From positions 1 to 6,462 of the forward strand of contig VGRU01000202.1 of the NCBI GenBank assembly GCA_016875255.1: 6,462 nucleotides of DNA, read 5' to 3'. The translations under genes and the position numbers were made by a program. Below, piece after piece: positions 6,014-6,462 of this stretch. This DNA is from Deltaproteobacteria bacterium (GTDB lineage Bacteria > Desulfobacterota > BSN033 > UBA1163). Each line of letters starts with the position of its first letter. The first letter of the stretch is position 1. A model generated the notes under the pieces. It was given only the letters and a program-made list of their open reading frames with translations. It ran no database searches and was not told the origin of the DNA.

Positions 6014-6462
6014 CTATTTCGATGACTTCTTTTTCTGAAAGAGTCTCTTTTCTATCTCTCTGGTTAACTCCGGAACGATCTGCTTGACCAATCTCTCCGT
6101 ATCGATGTTGACATCTGGTTTCTCTGTCGTTCCTTTTATTTTTAAAGGAATAACCGTCCAACCCTTTTCATCTGTCATGAATTTCCACTTAGTCAACTCC
6201 TTCGAAAGGCTTTTGCTGAGTTCCGGGGAGAACTTAAGCTCGGCAGGGATATCCAGTTTCTGGTTAAACCCCATATATCCTTTTGGGGCAAGCCTGAAAA
6301 GGGCTGAACTGATAAACCCGTCTAAAAAAACCTTTTCCTCCTTGATGTCGAAATGGAATGAACCTTGATCAACAACGGGGTCCTTCAGGGCCTGAATGCC
6401 GGTGAGAGAGGAAATGGCATTGAAAATCTGGGAATCTTTGATGACACCTTTGCCGAGCTTTA
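6014..6462 (-). CDS. AsmA-family protein, C-terminal part (5' end outside window)
   Basis: The frame is open from the window edge to TAG at 6014-6016, giving 148 complete codons. The internal ATG at 6274 is not the start: the upstream codons read KGVIKDSQIFNAISSLTG, then DQGSFHFDIKEEKVFLDGF, without a stop. The pattern fits the C-terminal end of AsmA-family proteins: a 'G-x-I-x-D' strand with a short helix, strands carrying VFLDGFISSALF and GYMGFNQKLDIPAELKFSPEL, then IPLKIKGTTEKPDVNID, which resembles the closing 'P-x-x-I-x-G-T-x-x-x-P-x-V-x-x-D' motif of AsmA domains. It ends in a basic tail (EKRLFQKKKSSK). Such proteins normally have an N-terminal membrane anchor and a long periplasmic beta-rich body, which cannot be checked here. 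It precedes the DUF748 gene by 220 bp in the same direction, so two AsmA-clan proteins are neighbours. Confidence 0.75.
   Translation of the reverse strand, partial: KLGKGVIKDSQIFNAISSLTGIQALKDPVVDQGSFHFDIKEEKVFLDGFISSALFRLAPKGYMGFNQKLDIPAELKFSPELSKSLSKELTKWKFMTDEKGWTVIPLKIKGTTEKPDVNIDTERLVKQIVPELTREIEKRLFQKKKSSK

Noticed and set aside
6014..6274. A separate 86-residue gene starting at the ATG at 6274
   Set aside because: The same frame stays open to the window edge with AsmA-like sequence, so this ATG is an internal methionine of a larger, cut-off gene.

Overview
The window looks like chromosomal DNA of a Gram-negative, diderm bacterium. Two of its four genes encode AsmA-like proteins, which belong to double-membrane cells. 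GC content is moderate (not counted). The mix of a zinc-ribbon MscL, a DUF748 protein and short TTTGCCAAAGGGAGG-type palindromic repeats recalls environmental Desulfobacterota or Nitrospirota. That placement is an inference from style, not a firm assignment.

All four genes lie on the minus strand, so transcription runs from high to low coordinates. In that order: (1) 6462-6014, the C-terminal 148 codons of an AsmA-family protein whose start is outside the window; (2) a 220-bp gap holding one complete palindromic repeat element and a 12-bp palindrome; (3) 5793-2179, a 1204-residue DUF748/AsmA-like protein with one N-terminal membrane anchor, four ~210-residue repeat units and a cryptic OmpA-like C-terminal region; (4) a 364-bp gap packed with repeats (two hairpins sharing an 11-nt loop, one complete and one truncated copy of the palindromic element); (5) 1814-1359, mscL, with an added C-terminal four-cysteine zinc ribbon; (6) 1329-1, a YihY/BrkB-family polytopic membrane protein with a C-terminal winged-helix-like domain, close enough to mscL to be co-transcribed.

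All four products are envelope proteins. The two AsmA-like proteins probably carry or guide lipid (or support outer-membrane assembly) across the periplasm. MscL relieves hypo-osmotic pressure. The YihY/BrkB protein is of uncertain function, although an E. coli relative (YhjD) is genetically linked to lipopolysaccharide export. The repeat-filled gap means that one operon for all four genes is not assured; mscL and the YihY-like gene form the only clear pair. I saw no tRNA, rRNA, CRISPR array, transposase or phage gene. The most notable points are the internal architecture of the 1204-residue protein, the zinc-ribbon MscL, and the structured repeats with conserved loops and changing stems.
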